DNA from: Acidimicrobiales bacterium
Lineage (GTDB): Bacteria > Actinomycetota > Acidimicrobiia > Acidimicrobiales > Poriferisodalaceae
Reading direction: 5' to 3'
DNA: 21,588 bases
Assembly (NCBI GenBank): GCA_020439485.1
Contig: JAGQSP010000040.1
Coordinates: 1 to 21,588, forward strand
Both the position numbers and the translations under genes were made by a program. Position 1 is the stretch's first letter; every line of letters begins with the position of its first letter. The notes under the pieces are model-generated. The model did no database searches. It saw only the letters and a program-made list of their open reading frames with translations, and was not told the DNA's origin. This document shows, piece by piece, positions 6,797 to 16,268 of the stretch.

Positions 6797-9700
6797 GAAC
6801 CCTCCACCAGTTTGCCCAGGGAACTTCCAGCGCATCCCGTATTCAACGACGACTGCGGTGTCGAAGGTGTATGACTGGTCGCCGGTGAAGTCGACGGACA
6901 GGGGGTCCCAGAGCCACAGGATGCACATGCCGTCACAGTCGGGGCGCATGAACCCGCGAGATCCGGCTGTTGAGGGGTTCCGTACCACTTCGCCTGTAGC
7001 GAGGGCCATCAGAACTCTGGCCTGGCCCCATGCGCTCGCCCGTCCGCCTGGGGTGTTGATGATGTAGGTGTTGCCCCAGTTCGCCCCACCTTGGAGCATC
7101 TCGATTTCGTCGCGGGCTGCGGTATGTTGCCAGTCCTCGAAGCTGGCCCACATCTCGTCCATGTTGCGCGCCCATGCACCATACGAGCACTCGGCGTACT
7201 GGGTCATGATCGTGCCATCCCAGTTGACACAGAAACCGGTAGGGTCGGTGTAGTTGATTGGGTTGTTGTTGACGTAGGTGTAACGATTCAACCCATCGAC
7301 CGTGACGATGTCGGCTTGTGTGAACCGGCCGACACCCGGATCGTAGTAGCGAGCGTTGTAGTAGAGAAGGCCGGTTCCCGTGTCGAGGTCGCTGGTTTGG
7401 CCTGTGAACCCGGCGTACGTGGCATCGAGTTGTGACGTCCGGGATTGTCCGTAGGGGTAGTAGAGGGCTGTGGCTGTGTTGCCCGCTGTGGCGTTGATGG
7501 TTGCTGTGGGTGATCCGAGGTGGTCGGTTGCGATCCAGTTTGTTTGGCCGGTGTCGGTGTGGGTTGCGACGAGTTGTCCGGCGAAGGTGATGTTGGATCG
7601 TTGGGTGATGGCGGGCGCGGCTGGCTGGTTGCCGGTGGCGGCCCATGCGGTGGCTGCGTCGAATAGGGCCCATCCGTTGGTGGTGGCGACGTCGGGTCCG
7701 TTGGTGTCGAAGTAGAAGCCGACGCGTGGCCCGTTGGCTGTGGTGTTGTCGGCGAGTGTGTCGCCTTGGTTGTAGGCGAAGATGACTGGTGTTGTGGCGG
7801 CTCCGGCGGTGTCTGCGATGACGTCTGCGGATGCGGCGGGTGTTCCGTTGGTTGTGTTCTTTGCGGCGTTGTAGACGGTGGCGGTGCCGGTGAGTCCTGC
7901 TGCGAGGGGGTGGGCAGGTTCGGTGATATCGATGTCTGTTTGGGCACTGGTGGTGCCGCCTGGTGTGGTGGTGAGGCCCATGTCGTCGTAGAGGGATGGT
8001 TTCCACACGATGACACCGGCGTCGACGCTGGCGAAGGTGTTCCCGAGTGCGCTGGATGAGATGCTTTGGGAGATCAGAACGAGGTTCTGTCCGTCGGCGT
8101 CGGTGGCTGTGGCGGTGTTGTCGTCGACGACGGTTACTGTGCCACCTTGGTTTTCGAGCCTTGTCTTGATGGCTGTTTCACCGGTTGTAAGCGACGCGGG
8201 GTTGGCTACGACGAGTAGGGCTTGTAGCGCGGCTGGAGTGGCGGTTGGTGGTGTGAGGGTGGCGGGTTCGAGGAGGTTGAATCGGGCGAGCCCGTTGAGG
8301 TTTTGGCCTCCTGATTGGGTGAATGCTCCGCCGAGGATGATGGCTTGGCCGGGTATGACGGCTAGGGCGTCGAGTCCTCGGATGCTGTTGGTTTCGGCGT
8401 CCCAGGTGTTGATGGTGTGGCCGCTGTCGAGGTCAACAGCGATGATTTTGCCGATTGGGAGAGCGTCTCCGAAGTTGTTGGGTCCGGTAACGATGTCCCA
8501 GTGTCCAGCGACGTACATGAGGTTGCTGGTCGTGTCTGGGATGCATTCGGCGACGCCGCCGTCGTTGCGTGGCCCCCATGGCCGGTCTGGGAACGTTGCG
8601 GTGGTTCGGGGGTGGGCGTCTTGGGCTGCTTCGCTTGTGGCGACTGCTGGGAATGGGTCTGGGTATAGGGCGTAGGTTTCGCCACCTGCGACGTGGTCGG
8701 CGTTGCCGTTCGCGGGGTTGAACCTTGCGACGTTGTATTGGTTGGCTTTGCCGGTCGGGTAGTTGTGGAACACTTGACCTTGACCGTCGGTGGTCCACCA
8801 GTCACCGCATGCGTATATCCGGCCGTTGTGCTCGAACACTGCTTCAACAGCGGGTTCGGGGTTACCACCGGCTTCGAGTGGGTTGTGATCGTCGAGCGAG
8901 TCGACGTCGAACGTCGCTATGACGTCACCGGTTGTGGTGTCGACCGCGGCGAGCGACGTGCGGGCGTGCATGACGGAGTTGGAGTCGGCGATTCCGGTGA
9001 AGTCACCGCCGATGTAGAGGGTGGCGCCGACCCGGTCGAGGGCTGCTACGCGGGCGAACCCGTCGAAATCGGGTGTGAACCCACCGATTCGTGATCCGTC
9101 GGAGAGGTTGATTTTGACTAGCGCTTCGACGGGGTCGTTGTTGGGGCCGAAGGTGTTGAAGTTGCCGCCGACGAACATCTTGGTCGCAGAGCTGTTGAAC
9201 TCGAGCGCCCAGACCTTCTTGTTCGGGTTGGGGTCCCAGCTGGCATCCACGGTGTTGGTATTGAGGTTGATGCGTGCCAGGTATGACAGGTTGGTGTTGC
9301 CGCCGATTTGGGTGAACGCGCCACCTATGTAGAGCCAGTTGCCTTCAACGGCGAGGGTGAGTCCTTCGGCGTCGAGTCCGAAGTCTCCGAACCCGCTGAT
9401 GACGTCACCGGTGGTGAGGTCGCACGCTCCTAGTCCGTTTCGTGTGTGTGCTGTGATGCCGTCTGCGTCGTAGAGGGTGTTGAAGTTGCCTGTGATGTAG
9501 GCGGTGTTGCCGACAACGAGGATGTCGCTGACCCAGTGCTTGGACTGGGCGGCGTCGACTGGTGGGGTGTCGGTGCGACAGAACGGGGCCGTGGTGGATT
9601 CGGGTTGGGCTTGAGGGAAGGTGCAGCCCTGCGAGACAGCCCACCAGATGGAGCGGTCGAACATCGACCAGCCGGCCTGTGTTTGGACTTCAGGTGAGGT

Positions 9701-12700
9701 TTTGTCGGCGGGGAACTGGATACGGCACGCGGGGGCGGTGTTGACGTTGCCGTTTTCGGTGGCCATGTTGTCGCCGGGCGCGTACCAGTACAGGGTGGGT
9801 TTGCCGTCTGGTGTGGTGGCGACGATCTTCATGTCGGATCCGGCGGGTTTGAGTCCCCAGCCGATCGCGCTGTCGTCGGTGGTCAGGTAGTTGGTGCCTG
9901 CGTAGCCGGCCGCTAGTGGTGATGTCGGGTCGGTGATGTTGACCAGGTCAACGGATGGGTCGGCGAGGCCTTCGGTTTCGACCATGCCGAGCTGGTAGAG
10001 CTGGGCGAACGGTTTGAGGTTCACCAATGGTGTGGTGAGGGTTTTGAAGGTGGTGCTGAGTCCGGCCGCGTTCACGGTTGCGGATAGAACGATCAGGTCG
10101 TATCCGGTGACCGCGCCGACCGCGACGTTGTCGTCGTCGAGGACGGTGACGGTGAATCCGAGATCGTCTAGCCGGTCGTTCAGAGCAGCGTCGGATGTGG
10201 TTATCGGCGAAGCAGCACCGACGACGAGCAGCGCGCTCGCTGTCGGGTTGAGGCCGGGGATTGGTGTTGCCGGTGTCGGGGCTTGTGGTGTGGGGAGATC
10301 GCCGGTGATTTCGATTTCGTGGAGTCCACCGAGGTAGAAGGTGGTGGTGGGGCCGTCGGGGACGGTGCGGCGTACTCGTTGACCGTCGGCGTCATAGAGG
10401 AACGACGCCATGTCATCGGCGCCGGTGGTGGTTCCGGCGGTGATGAGACGGTTGTCCCAGTCGTATCCGAAGTGCACGGTGTCGACGCCGACGGTGCGGG
10501 CGGTCATGTTGCCCGCTGTGTCGTAGGCGTAAGTGTTGGTGCCGGCGGTGTTCGCGGCGTGGGGGCCCCCGGTGCCGTTGTAGCTGTAGGCGCCGTTGGG
10601 TGTCCCGGCACCCGTGGCGTTGGTGATGTTGCCGATCGTGTTGTAGGTCCAGGTGTTGTCGAACCCATTGCCTGCCGGGATCGGGTCGGCGGTTCCGTCG
10701 CAGCCTGATCCGATCGATGACGTGTAGGCGCGGGTGAGGCGGCTGAGCGTGTCGTAGCCATAGCAGCGAACTTCCGCCTGGCCGCTGTCGATGACCGAGG
10801 TGATGTTGCCACGAATGTCGCGCCCGTAGGTGGCGTTCGCGACGTTGGTTGTGGATGCGCCAACGCCTGCGGTGATTGTTGAGACGAGCAGGGTGGCCGG
10901 GTCGTACTGCCAGGTGCGGTTGAGCCGGTTCGGGTCGTTCGCCGCACCGGAGGTGAGCGTGGTGAGCTGACCTGACGCCGTATAGGTTGCGGCCGATACA
11001 TAGGTTTCGGTTCCGCCGACCAGGGTGATCGGCCGTCCGGCCAGGTCGTAGGTGTAGTCGATGGTTTCGGTCCCGTTGTAGTCGATCGTGTCGACCAGAC
11101 CGCCATCGTCATAGGTCCAGCCGATATAGGCCGATCCGGCTGGTAGCCCTGGGATGGTCCAGGTTTGGCGGGTGAGCTGGTCGCGGTTGTCGTACTCGTA
11201 GCCGACGGTGACCTGACCGTCATCGGTCTCAGCGACCGAGGACGCGACCTTGCCGGTTGCTCCGGCAGGGTCGTAGTTGAAAGTGGCGAGCGCGCCGTTA
11301 TCGGTACCGTTGGAGTCGGTCTTGTAGCGGCGGGTCGGCCGGCCAAGCGTGTCGTAGTCGATCCCGGTCCACTGGCCTGCGCCGTTGGACTGGCGCACCA
11401 GGTTGTTGGCCTGGTCGTACACGTATGTCCAGGTTCCGGTGTCGGGGTCAGACATCGAGGTCTTGCGGCCGGCGATGTCATATCCGATGGTGGTTGTGTT
11501 GTTGACGTCGTCGACAACGCTGATCAACCGGCCGGCCGGGTCATAGGCGTAGCTTGTCGTTCCGCCACCAGCAGGCTCGTCAACGGTCAGGGTCTGGCCG
11601 AACGCGTTGACCGTGGTGGTCCACTGGGCGCCGTTCTCGTCGATCGCGGTAGTGGTGTTCCCCGCGATCGAGTTCGACGTGACCGAGACGACTGTGTTGT
11701 TGGCGCCGAGAATCTCTGATGTGGTTGTGTTGCCTCGGGTGCCGATCGTGGAGCGGGCCGAGCTGGGCACCGCGGCCCATGTGTGTTGGAAGAACCCGTT
11801 CTGGCCTGCGTTGCCTGCGGCGTCGAACGGAGCGGATGACCGGATCGAGGCGCCGCCGTTCTCGACGGTGTTCGAGGTGACGATCATCGTCGAGGCGGTC
11901 ACATGCTCCTGGGTTTGCATCGTGGTGCCGAACCCGTCGAGGAACGACCAGACCCGATGTTCGTCGGCACCATTGCGGACGTTCGATGATTGGATGATCA
12001 TCGGAAGGTTCCGGTTCGGGTTCGGTGCGTAGATGAACGAGCTGTCCGGATTTCCGCCACCGGGCATGTCAACCGATGTCAGACGTCCGAGCGCGTCATA
12101 TCCCAGGGTGGCGGTGTCACCATCAGGGTCGGTGATCGATGTCTGCGCGCCCGTACCGGGCTCGACCACGTAGGTGGTGTCGTTCGATGCGGGGTCGGTG
12201 ACCTTGTTCAGGTAACCGTAACGGCTGTCGTACTGGTAGCTGGTCCGATTGGCGAGACCGTCTTCGGTCCAGGCGAACCTACCCCTGGCGTCGTAGGACG
12301 CGGCGGCATCGACGAGGGTGACACCGTTGTCGCGGGTACGCATACCGGTCATGTTCCCGACACCGGCTGGGGCGGCACCCCAGGCGCCGTTGTCGTACTG
12401 GTATTCGACATCGGCGACGATCGCACCGGCGATCTGGTCGGTGGCGTGTGTGGTCTCGCGCACCGGGACTGTCAGATCGCCTGCGGTTGCCCACACTGTG
12501 ACCGTGTTGGAGTCATCAGTAGATGTGGCCGGGTCGCCCTCGCTGATTGTTCGGGTTGGGTTCCCGAACGTGTCGTACTCGAACGATGTCTGTGACACGG
12601 TCGGGTTCGCACCCGCCGAATACGAGTAGCCGTTCGTCAGGGCCGGAGCGATCCAGCGGGCTGCGTGATCGCCTACGCCTGCGGTGATGCCCGACGTGTA

Positions 12701-15700
12701 GGTGGTGGTGGTTCGGGTTTCGTTGACCGGCGGCTGATCGAGGGTCTGGCGTGCGATCTCGATCGTGTTACCGGTCAGCCATGGTTCGTCCACGAACGAT
12801 GCCCCACCGACGGCTTCGGTGACAGACGAGGCGATTGTGGGTGTCGCGCCCAGTCCGTTGAGCGGGTCGCCGTCGAGTCCGGTGAACGACGTGTACACGG
12901 TGCGGCCGGTCGCGTCGGTGACCGTCACGGTGCGGTGCCCTCGGAAATCGTTCCAGTGGTTGCAGTTGCCGTCCGCGTTGCAGTCCACGCCCGGGTCCCA
13001 CAGGTCATAGGAGCTTGGGGTATCGCTGTAGGCCCAAATGGGGGTCGAGTACTCGTAGGTGAGGGTTTCGTCGGTGTGGAAGTCGTCGAGTCCTGGGGTC
13101 GCGTCAAAGTTCGACGAACGGGTGAGGCTCTGGACTTTGTATTTGTTCCACAGCACGAACCCGCCTGGCAGGCCCGGCGTTATGTTCGGCGCCCACGCCA
13201 CGAAGTAGTCACACGGTGGGCGTACGAAGCCTGGCCCGCCGGCACCGCTCCAACAGGGCTGATTTATGTCGTTGTTCTGCGGCGGGTTGGACTGGAAGTA
13301 GGAGAACTCGGTGAGACCGCCGTACTCGTTGAGAATCGAAGCTAGCCGCGGCATCGTCGAGTTGTAACCGGCCGCCGGGGCGTTAACCCGGTTCGGCAGC
13401 ATCACATACTCATACGAGACAGGTGGGAGGGTCATCGACCCGCCACCTGAGAGGCCGGTCTGTGAAATCGAGTCGAGCCACAACCGTGACGGTGTGTTGT
13501 CACCCGTGGACGGGTACGCGTACGAAAAGTCCCACTGATTCACCGGGCTCGCAGTGCCGTTCGCGGCGACCGATTCGGTCGTGATCTGAGCGAGGCGAAG
13601 CTTCGTGAAGAACGACGGGGTCGTCACCGTGCAAGCGGTCTGGCCGTAGACGCAGATCAGATCGCTCGGAACGTCCGGCATTGCTGCGTTCGGGTCTGTG
13701 CAGCCGTTCGCTGCGGCACAGCGGTACTCGTAGTCCAAGTGGACCCGAACGGGGGCGACCTGGTCTTCGGATCCGGCGAGCTTCGCGTACTCGATCCGGG
13801 TCAGATCCGAAGCGTTTGTGTATCGGCGCAAGCTGGTGGCAGCGTTTGCCAGCTTGGCATTGTAGTAGTTGTTCGACTGGTCGTAGAAGTAGGAAACGAC
13901 GTTGCCATGTACGTCTTCGACACGGTCCAGATTCCACCGGTAGGCCATGTCACACAGGTCGTCAGGGCAGCCCTCATCGACCCCGCCAGCCATGTACACC
14001 GGGAACGTCTGAACCGAGTTCGTCGCCGCGTTCGAGGTCGGCTCGAACGACGACCCGAAACTGAACTGTGTTCCATCCGGTGTGTACACAGTCCAAGACG
14101 AACGGAACCAATCCGGTTCGGTCGACGTCCCGACATCGGCGCCCCCGAACGGCACAACTCGCCCGAGGTCGGGCGACACCCAGTAGCCCCCATCGGGGTC
14201 GGCTGCGATCGCCGCAGGAGCCGAGTTCACCCACGAATACGCGGAACCGTCAAAGGGGATACCTGCGGCGCCGAAGGTGAACACTCCACCGTCATCGCCC
14301 AGAATCCAATAGCCCGACCCGCCGGGCCACGACGCGATATCGACCACGTCACCGATCGAGGGGTCGGCCGACGTGTCGCCGTGGTGGGAGACGTTTGTCG
14401 AGTTGAAGACCTCACCGGTGTTCGACAGGATCCAGAAGCCGTCCGTCTGCGATGACGACACGATCCCGACGACAAACTCGCCCGCGCCCAGGGTCACGTT
14501 CACCGTTGCGCTGGTCGCTCCATTCAGGTTGAAGACCTGGCCGTCGTTGGTGACAGCCCGGTAACCAGTCCCCGACGACGCTGCAGCGTCCACGACGGTC
14601 TGGCCGGCGTTCAACGTGATCGTCCCGTCAGGGGCAGCGCCATCGAACACCGAACCAGCATCGGTCACGATCCAATACCCGGACGCGGGCTTCGCTACGA
14701 TCGCCACGGCGGACTCACCCGCGGGCAGAGTCGGGTTCCCGGCGTGTTGGGCACCCCCATATGAGTAGACCTCACCCGTGCCGGTCAGCAGCCAGAACCC
14801 GCCACCCGGAGCCGCTGACATGTCGACCACACCCGCGGCCCAAGACTCGGAGTTCTCGACAAGTTCCACACGCCAGTTCGGGTCGTTCTCGAGACGGAAC
14901 TGATGGGTCGACCCTGCCGAAGACTCCAACACCAGTCGCGACGACACGCCATTCAATGACAGAGACAGATTTTCCAACCGGTCGCCGTTCGCCCCGTCGA
15001 CCAGACAACGGTTCCCCGACTCGCCATGAATCGGGCCACCACAATCCGCGTAGGCACGCGAGATCGAACCGACATCGAGCGACCAGCCCGTACCGAACAT
15101 GTCCTGACCGTTCGCGCCGGCATGAGTGCCATCAACAACCGCGGACGAATAGGTCAGACCCAGCGACGGAGCAACACCGGCACCAGCCGGAGGAAGCGGG
15201 AACGAATACGACGCCTGAGCAGCGCCCGACTGAACACCGACCTGACCCGCCGTCAACGACGTCGCTTGCGAAGCCGCGTAGTCACCATTGATCCCGCCGG
15301 TTCCTGCGCCAGGAACCACGAAGCCTCCCCCGACAGCGGCGGCGGTGAACTGGCCAAGCGGCGTGCCAGGACCACCTACACCGGGGCCACCTTGGTCGAA
15401 CTCTTTCAGCAGTTCCTCTGGAATCGTGGCCCGAATCACTCCTTGTGTGAGGTCATTCATGGCGTCGAGATCCGTCCAACGCTGACAGGAGCCAGCGCCG
15501 TCGCAATCGAACGCAACCGACAGCTTGAGCCGCTCGGCCAAGCCGGAGTTCGCGACCAGCCCCAGATCGGCGTACGAAAACTCGAACACGACCGGCTCCA
15601 CAGCAGCGCCTCGGACACCACCCCCGGGGCCCCGGGCGACCGAGAGGTCGAACGCTAGGCCAAAGGGCGAGAGCTCCCTGCCGAGGTCGCCCGTGACAGC

Positions 15701-16135
15701 GCGGACAGAAGCTGACTGAAGCCTTCCCGGATCAGACGACACCGATACCGGAAGCCCGGAGAAGTCGACACGGCCCTCACCACGCGACACACCCGGGACC
15801 TCGACTGTGGGTAGGTCCTTGCCGAGATCGAGGGCGGGAGCGGGGTCGACCACGCGTGAGTTGCGGTTCGGCCAAACCGTCTGATCTCGCCCGGGCCGTA
15901 CCGGACTCAGAACGGGACCTGACTCTGCGCTGTCCATTCCCGTGCCAGGTATCTGAGACCCATCAACGAGCACTGGAGAAGGGTTCGGATCGCTTGCGGA
16001 GGGCGAGTCGGTCTCAGATGGCGTGTGGCTTTCCGCGGAAGCGCCCGGACTGGCTAGAACACCAACCAGAAGAAGAACACTCAAGAAAGCCGCTACTAGA
16101 CGAGAAGAACGCAACACGCCGAACCCCAACCCCAT
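6110..16135 (-). CDS. Giant secreted Rhs/YD-repeat polymorphic toxin with HINT domain
   Basis: 3341 residues from ATG 16135. The open frame extends to 16912, but the signal peptide begins at 16135: residues 1-34, basic start, hydrophobic LVAAFLSVLLLVGVLA, then ASA|ES. Order: Pro/Ser-rich linker (35-120); SpvB/TcB-like entry (about 287-390, QASYSFPLPP...LGLTYSS); six GYW-type repeats (432-666); Rhs/Tc-type region with HGN motif (about 700-1250); YD repeats (about 1260-1935, such as YDALGRLTSVD and YDIAGRKTSM); an inserted module of about 900 residues (1945-2844); Rhs core end (2845-2970: TDHLGSP, YNARYYDPGVGRF, DPTGF); linker; HINT protease (3114-3252, starting Cys3114, ending VLVHNT); 89-residue tail (3253-3341). 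Known Rhs proteins form a hollow shell that encloses the C-terminal toxin. A Sec signal and no PAAR domain point to WapA-like export. It is followed at once by the likely immunity gene. Confidence 0.9.
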   Translation of the reverse strand: MGLGFGVLRSSRLVAAFLSVLLLVGVLASPGASAESHTPSETDSPSASDPNPSPVLVDGSQIPGTGMDSAESGPVLSPVRPGRDQTVWPNRNSRVVDPAPALDLGKDLPTVEVPGVSRGEGRVDFSGLPVSVSSDPGRLQSASVRAVTGDLGRELSPFGLAFDLSVARGPGGGVRGAAVEPVVFEFSYADLGLVANSGLAERLKLSVAFDCDGAGSCQRWTDLDAMNDLTQGVIRATIPEELLKEFDQGGPGVGGPGTPLGQFTAAAVGGGFVVPGAGTGGINGDYAASQATSLTAGQVGVQSGAAQASYSFPLPPAGAGVAPSLGLTYSSAVVDGTHAGANGQDMFGTGWSLDVGSISRAYADCGGPIHGESGNRCLVDGANGDRLENLSLSLNGVSSRLVLESSAGSTHQFRLENDPNWRVELVENSESWAAGVVDMSAAPGGGFWLLTGTGEVYSYGGAQHAGNPTLPAGESAVAIVAKPASGYWIVTDAGSVFDGAAPDGTITLNAGQTVVDAAASSGTGYRAVTNDGQVFNLNGATSATVNVTLGAGEFVVGIVSSSQTDGFWILSNTGEVFNSTNVSHHGDTSADPSIGDVVDIASWPGGSGYWILGDDGGVFTFGAAGIPFDGSAYSWVNSAPAAIAADPDGGYWVSPDLGRVVPFGGADVGTSTEPDWFRSSWTVYTPDGTQFSFGSSFEPTSNAATNSVQTFPVYMAGGVDEGCPDDLCDMAYRWNLDRVEDVHGNVVSYFYDQSNNYYNAKLANAATSLRRYTNASDLTRIEYAKLAGSEDQVAPVRVHLDYEYRCAAANGCTDPNAAMPDVPSDLICVYGQTACTVTTPSFFTKLRLAQITTESVAANGTASPVNQWDFSYAYPSTGDNTPSRLWLDSISQTGLSGGGSMTLPPVSYEYVMLPNRVNAPAAGYNSTMPRLASILNEYGGLTEFSYFQSNPPQNNDINQPCWSGAGGPGFVRPPCDYFVAWAPNITPGLPGGFVLWNKYKVQSLTRSSNFDATPGLDDFHTDETLTYEYSTPIWAYSDTPSSYDLWDPGVDCNADGNCNHWNDFRGHRTVTVTDATGRTVYTSFTGLDGDPLNGLGATPTIASSVTEAVGGASFVDEPWLTGNTIEIARQTLDQPPVNETRTTTTYTSGITAGVGDHAARWIAPALTNGYSYSAGANPTVSQTSFEYDTFGNPTRTISEGDPATSTDDSNTVTVWATAGDLTVPVRETTHATDQIAGAIVADVEYQYDNGAWGAAPAGVGNMTGMRTRDNGVTLVDAAASYDARGRFAWTEDGLANRTSYQYDSRYGYLNKVTDPASNDTTYVVEPGTGAQTSITDPDGDTATLGYDALGRLTSVDMPGGGNPDSSFIYAPNPNRNLPMIIQSSNVRNGADEHRVWSFLDGFGTTMQTQEHVTASTMIVTSNTVENGGASIRSSAPFDAAGNAGQNGFFQHTWAAVPSSARSTIGTRGNTTTSEILGANNTVVSVTSNSIAGNTTTAIDENGAQWTTTVNAFGQTLTVDEPAGGGTTSYAYDPAGRLISVVDDVNNTTTIGYDIAGRKTSMSDPDTGTWTYVYDQANNLVRQSNGAGQWTGIDYDTLGRPTRRYKTDSNGTDNGALATFNYDPAGATGKVASSVAETDDGQVTVGYEYDNRDQLTRQTWTIPGLPAGSAYIGWTYDDGGLVDTIDYNGTETIDYTYDLAGRPITLVGGTETYVSAATYTASGQLTTLTSGAANDPNRLNRTWQYDPATLLVSTITAGVGASTTNVANATYGRDIRGNITSVIDSGQAEVRCYGYDTLSRLTRAYTSSIGSGCDGTADPIPAGNGFDNTWTYNTIGNITNATGAGTPNGAYSYNGTGGPHAANTAGTNTYAYDTAGNMTARTVGVDTVHFGYDWDNRLITAGTTTGADDMASFLYDADGQRVRRTVPDGPTTTFYLGGLHEIEITGDLPTPQAPTPATPIPGLNPTASALLVVGAASPITTSDAALNDRLDDLGFTVTVLDDDNVAVGAVTGYDLIVLSATVNAAGLSTTFKTLTTPLVNLKPFAQLYQLGMVETEGLADPSVDLVNITDPTSPLAAGYAGTNYLTTDDSAIGWGLKPAGSDMKIVATTPDGKPTLYWYAPGDNMATENGNVNTAPACRIQFPADKTSPEVQTQAGWSMFDRSIWWAVSQGCTFPQAQPESTTAPFCRTDTPPVDAAQSKHWVSDILVVGNTAYITGNFNTLYDADGITAHTRNGLGACDLTTGDVISGFGDFGLDAEGLTLAVEGNWLYIGGAFTQIGGNTNLSYLARINLNTNTVDASWDPNPNKKVWALEFNSSATKMFVGGNFNTFGPNNDPVEALVKINLSDGSRIGGFTPDFDGFARVAALDRVGATLYIGGDFTGIADSNSVMHARTSLAAVDTTTGDVIATFDVDSLDDHNPLEAGGNPEPAVEAVFEHNGRIYACGDWWTTDGQGQVFHNYPTGKANQYNVARFNPANGNADHVAGGETYALYPDPFPAVATSEAAQDAHPRTTATFPDRPWGPRNDGGVAECIPDTTSNLMYVAGHWDIVTGPNNFGDALPIGKIIAVDLDSGHTINTWDAETNSIRGLDALAVIPGQAIILGGAFTQSGGQNLNGLARFNLLEPATLTPPTATPAALQALLVVANPASLTTGETAIKTRLENQGGTVTVVDDNTATATDADGQNLVLISQSISSSALGNTFASVDAGVIVWKPSLYDDMGLTTTPGGTTSAQTDIDITEPAHPLAAGLTGTATVYNAAKNTTNGTPAASADVIADTAGAATTPVIFAYNQGDTLADNTTANGPRVGFYFDTNGPDVATTNGWALFDAATAWAATGNQPAAPAITQRSNITFAGQLVATHTDTGQTNWIATDHLGSPTATINATAGNTATALYYPYGQSRTSQLDATYAGFTGQTSDLDTGTGLLYYNARYYDPGVGRFTQADIVTVDGLNRYTYVNNNPINYTDPTGFCVNWDGTIMTQYAECSYGAWARNMDEMWASFEDWQHTAARDEIEMLQGGANWGNTYIINTPGGRASAWGQARVLMALATGEVVRNPSTAGSRGFMRPDCDGMCILWLWDPLSVDFTGDQSYTFDTAVVVEYGMRWKFPGQTGGGFCSFSAESEVVMADRSTKPISEVEVGEWVLAHDPRTGRGGSRQVTDLWVHEDMLLELQIDDYRLSTTEDHPFWSVTDGEWQRADHLESGDQLLTADNALVEVVGLDRSTEVRALAYNLTVEGLNTFYVGVGSVEVLVHNTEGCPPWQLKTDTNFQNQVLDGPLPQTGQLSGLTKDQLQNLRSDLLVSIRNRQRNLWDGTFPQGTQKFRDHAARIDLEVGLLDRVDDLLG
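7604..10303 (-). other. ~900-residue module inserted in the Rhs core: alpha/beta domain, DUF5122 propeller, alpha/beta domain
   Basis: After YLGGLHEIEITG (residue about 1940) the usual Rhs sequence should continue with the strand found at about 2845 (SNITFAGQLVATHTDTG). Between them lie three domains. Copy A of an alpha/beta domain is at about 1969-2175 (ALLVVGAAS, TVTVLDDDN, DLIVLSATV, SPLAAG). A propeller of Delta-60/DUF5122 type is at about 2195-2625 (WLYIGGAFTQIGG, KMFVGGNFNTFG, TLYIGGDFTGI, AIILGGAFTQSGG). Copy B is at about 2639-2838 (ALLVVANPAS, TVTVVDDNT, NLVLISQS, HPLAAGLTGT). The two alpha/beta copies share the same motif order and resemble a domain often attached to secreted actinobacterial repeat proteins. 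Confidence 0.75.
14138..14842 (-). other. GYW-repeat propeller segment inside the Rhs protein
   Basis: Residues about 432-666 hold six degenerate repeats: GFWLLTGTGEVYSYG, GYWIVTDAGSVFDG, GYRAVTNDGQVFNL, GFWILSNTGEVFNS, GYWILGDDGGVFTFG and GYWVSPDLGRVVPFG. The pattern GYW(I/V)-x-DGGVFxFG is common in secreted actinobacterial proteins and is thought to form a beta-propeller. It sits between the SpvB-like entry and the DNA coding for WTVYTPDGTQFSFG, which would otherwise be contiguous in an ordinary Rhs N-terminal domain. Confidence 0.7.
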
Positions 16136-16157
16136 ATCAAGGACCCCACCGCGGGGC

Positions 16158-16185
16158 CCACCGTTCCTAGCTAGGTCGACGGTGG
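16158..16185. promoter_or_regulatory. Inverted repeat in the Rhs leader
   Basis: CCACCGT (16158-16164) and ACGGTGG (16179-16185) form a perfect 7-bp inverted repeat. A central self-complementary CCTAGCTAGG (16166-16175) lies inside it. The element sits 23-50 bases upstream of the Rhs start, in the 133-base gap after the DUF2510 gene. It could be an operator or an mRNA leader hairpin that controls the toxin. No promoter boxes are clear enough to call. Confidence 0.35.
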
Positions 16186-16219
16186 CGCTGCGGACTTGCG
16201 GACCTATCAGCCGGAAGCC

Positions 16220-16239
16220 AAAAGACCCGTCCTCCGGGT
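16220..16239 (-). terminator. Short rho-independent-like terminator after the DUF2510 gene
   Basis: On the - strand the sequence reads ACCCG-GAGGA-CGGGT followed by CTTTT. This is a 5-bp G/C stem with a 5-nt loop (16239 to 16225) and a short T-run, located 30-50 bases past the stop of the DUF2510 gene. The stem is short, so termination may be partial. If it works, Rhs transcription needs its own promoter downstream. Confidence 0.35.
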
Positions 16240-16268
16240 TCGGATACCTCCAGCAAGCCCCGCCTAGC

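Noticed and set aside
6379..6799. HINT domain read as a true intein
   Set aside because: No downstream extein continues a host protein domain; position just before a short tail at the end of an Rhs protein fits a pretoxin HINT.
6933..8006. - strand open frame of 357 codons inside the Rhs gene
   Set aside because: Extremely Arg/His-rich out-of-frame shadow; the Rhs frame has clear domains.
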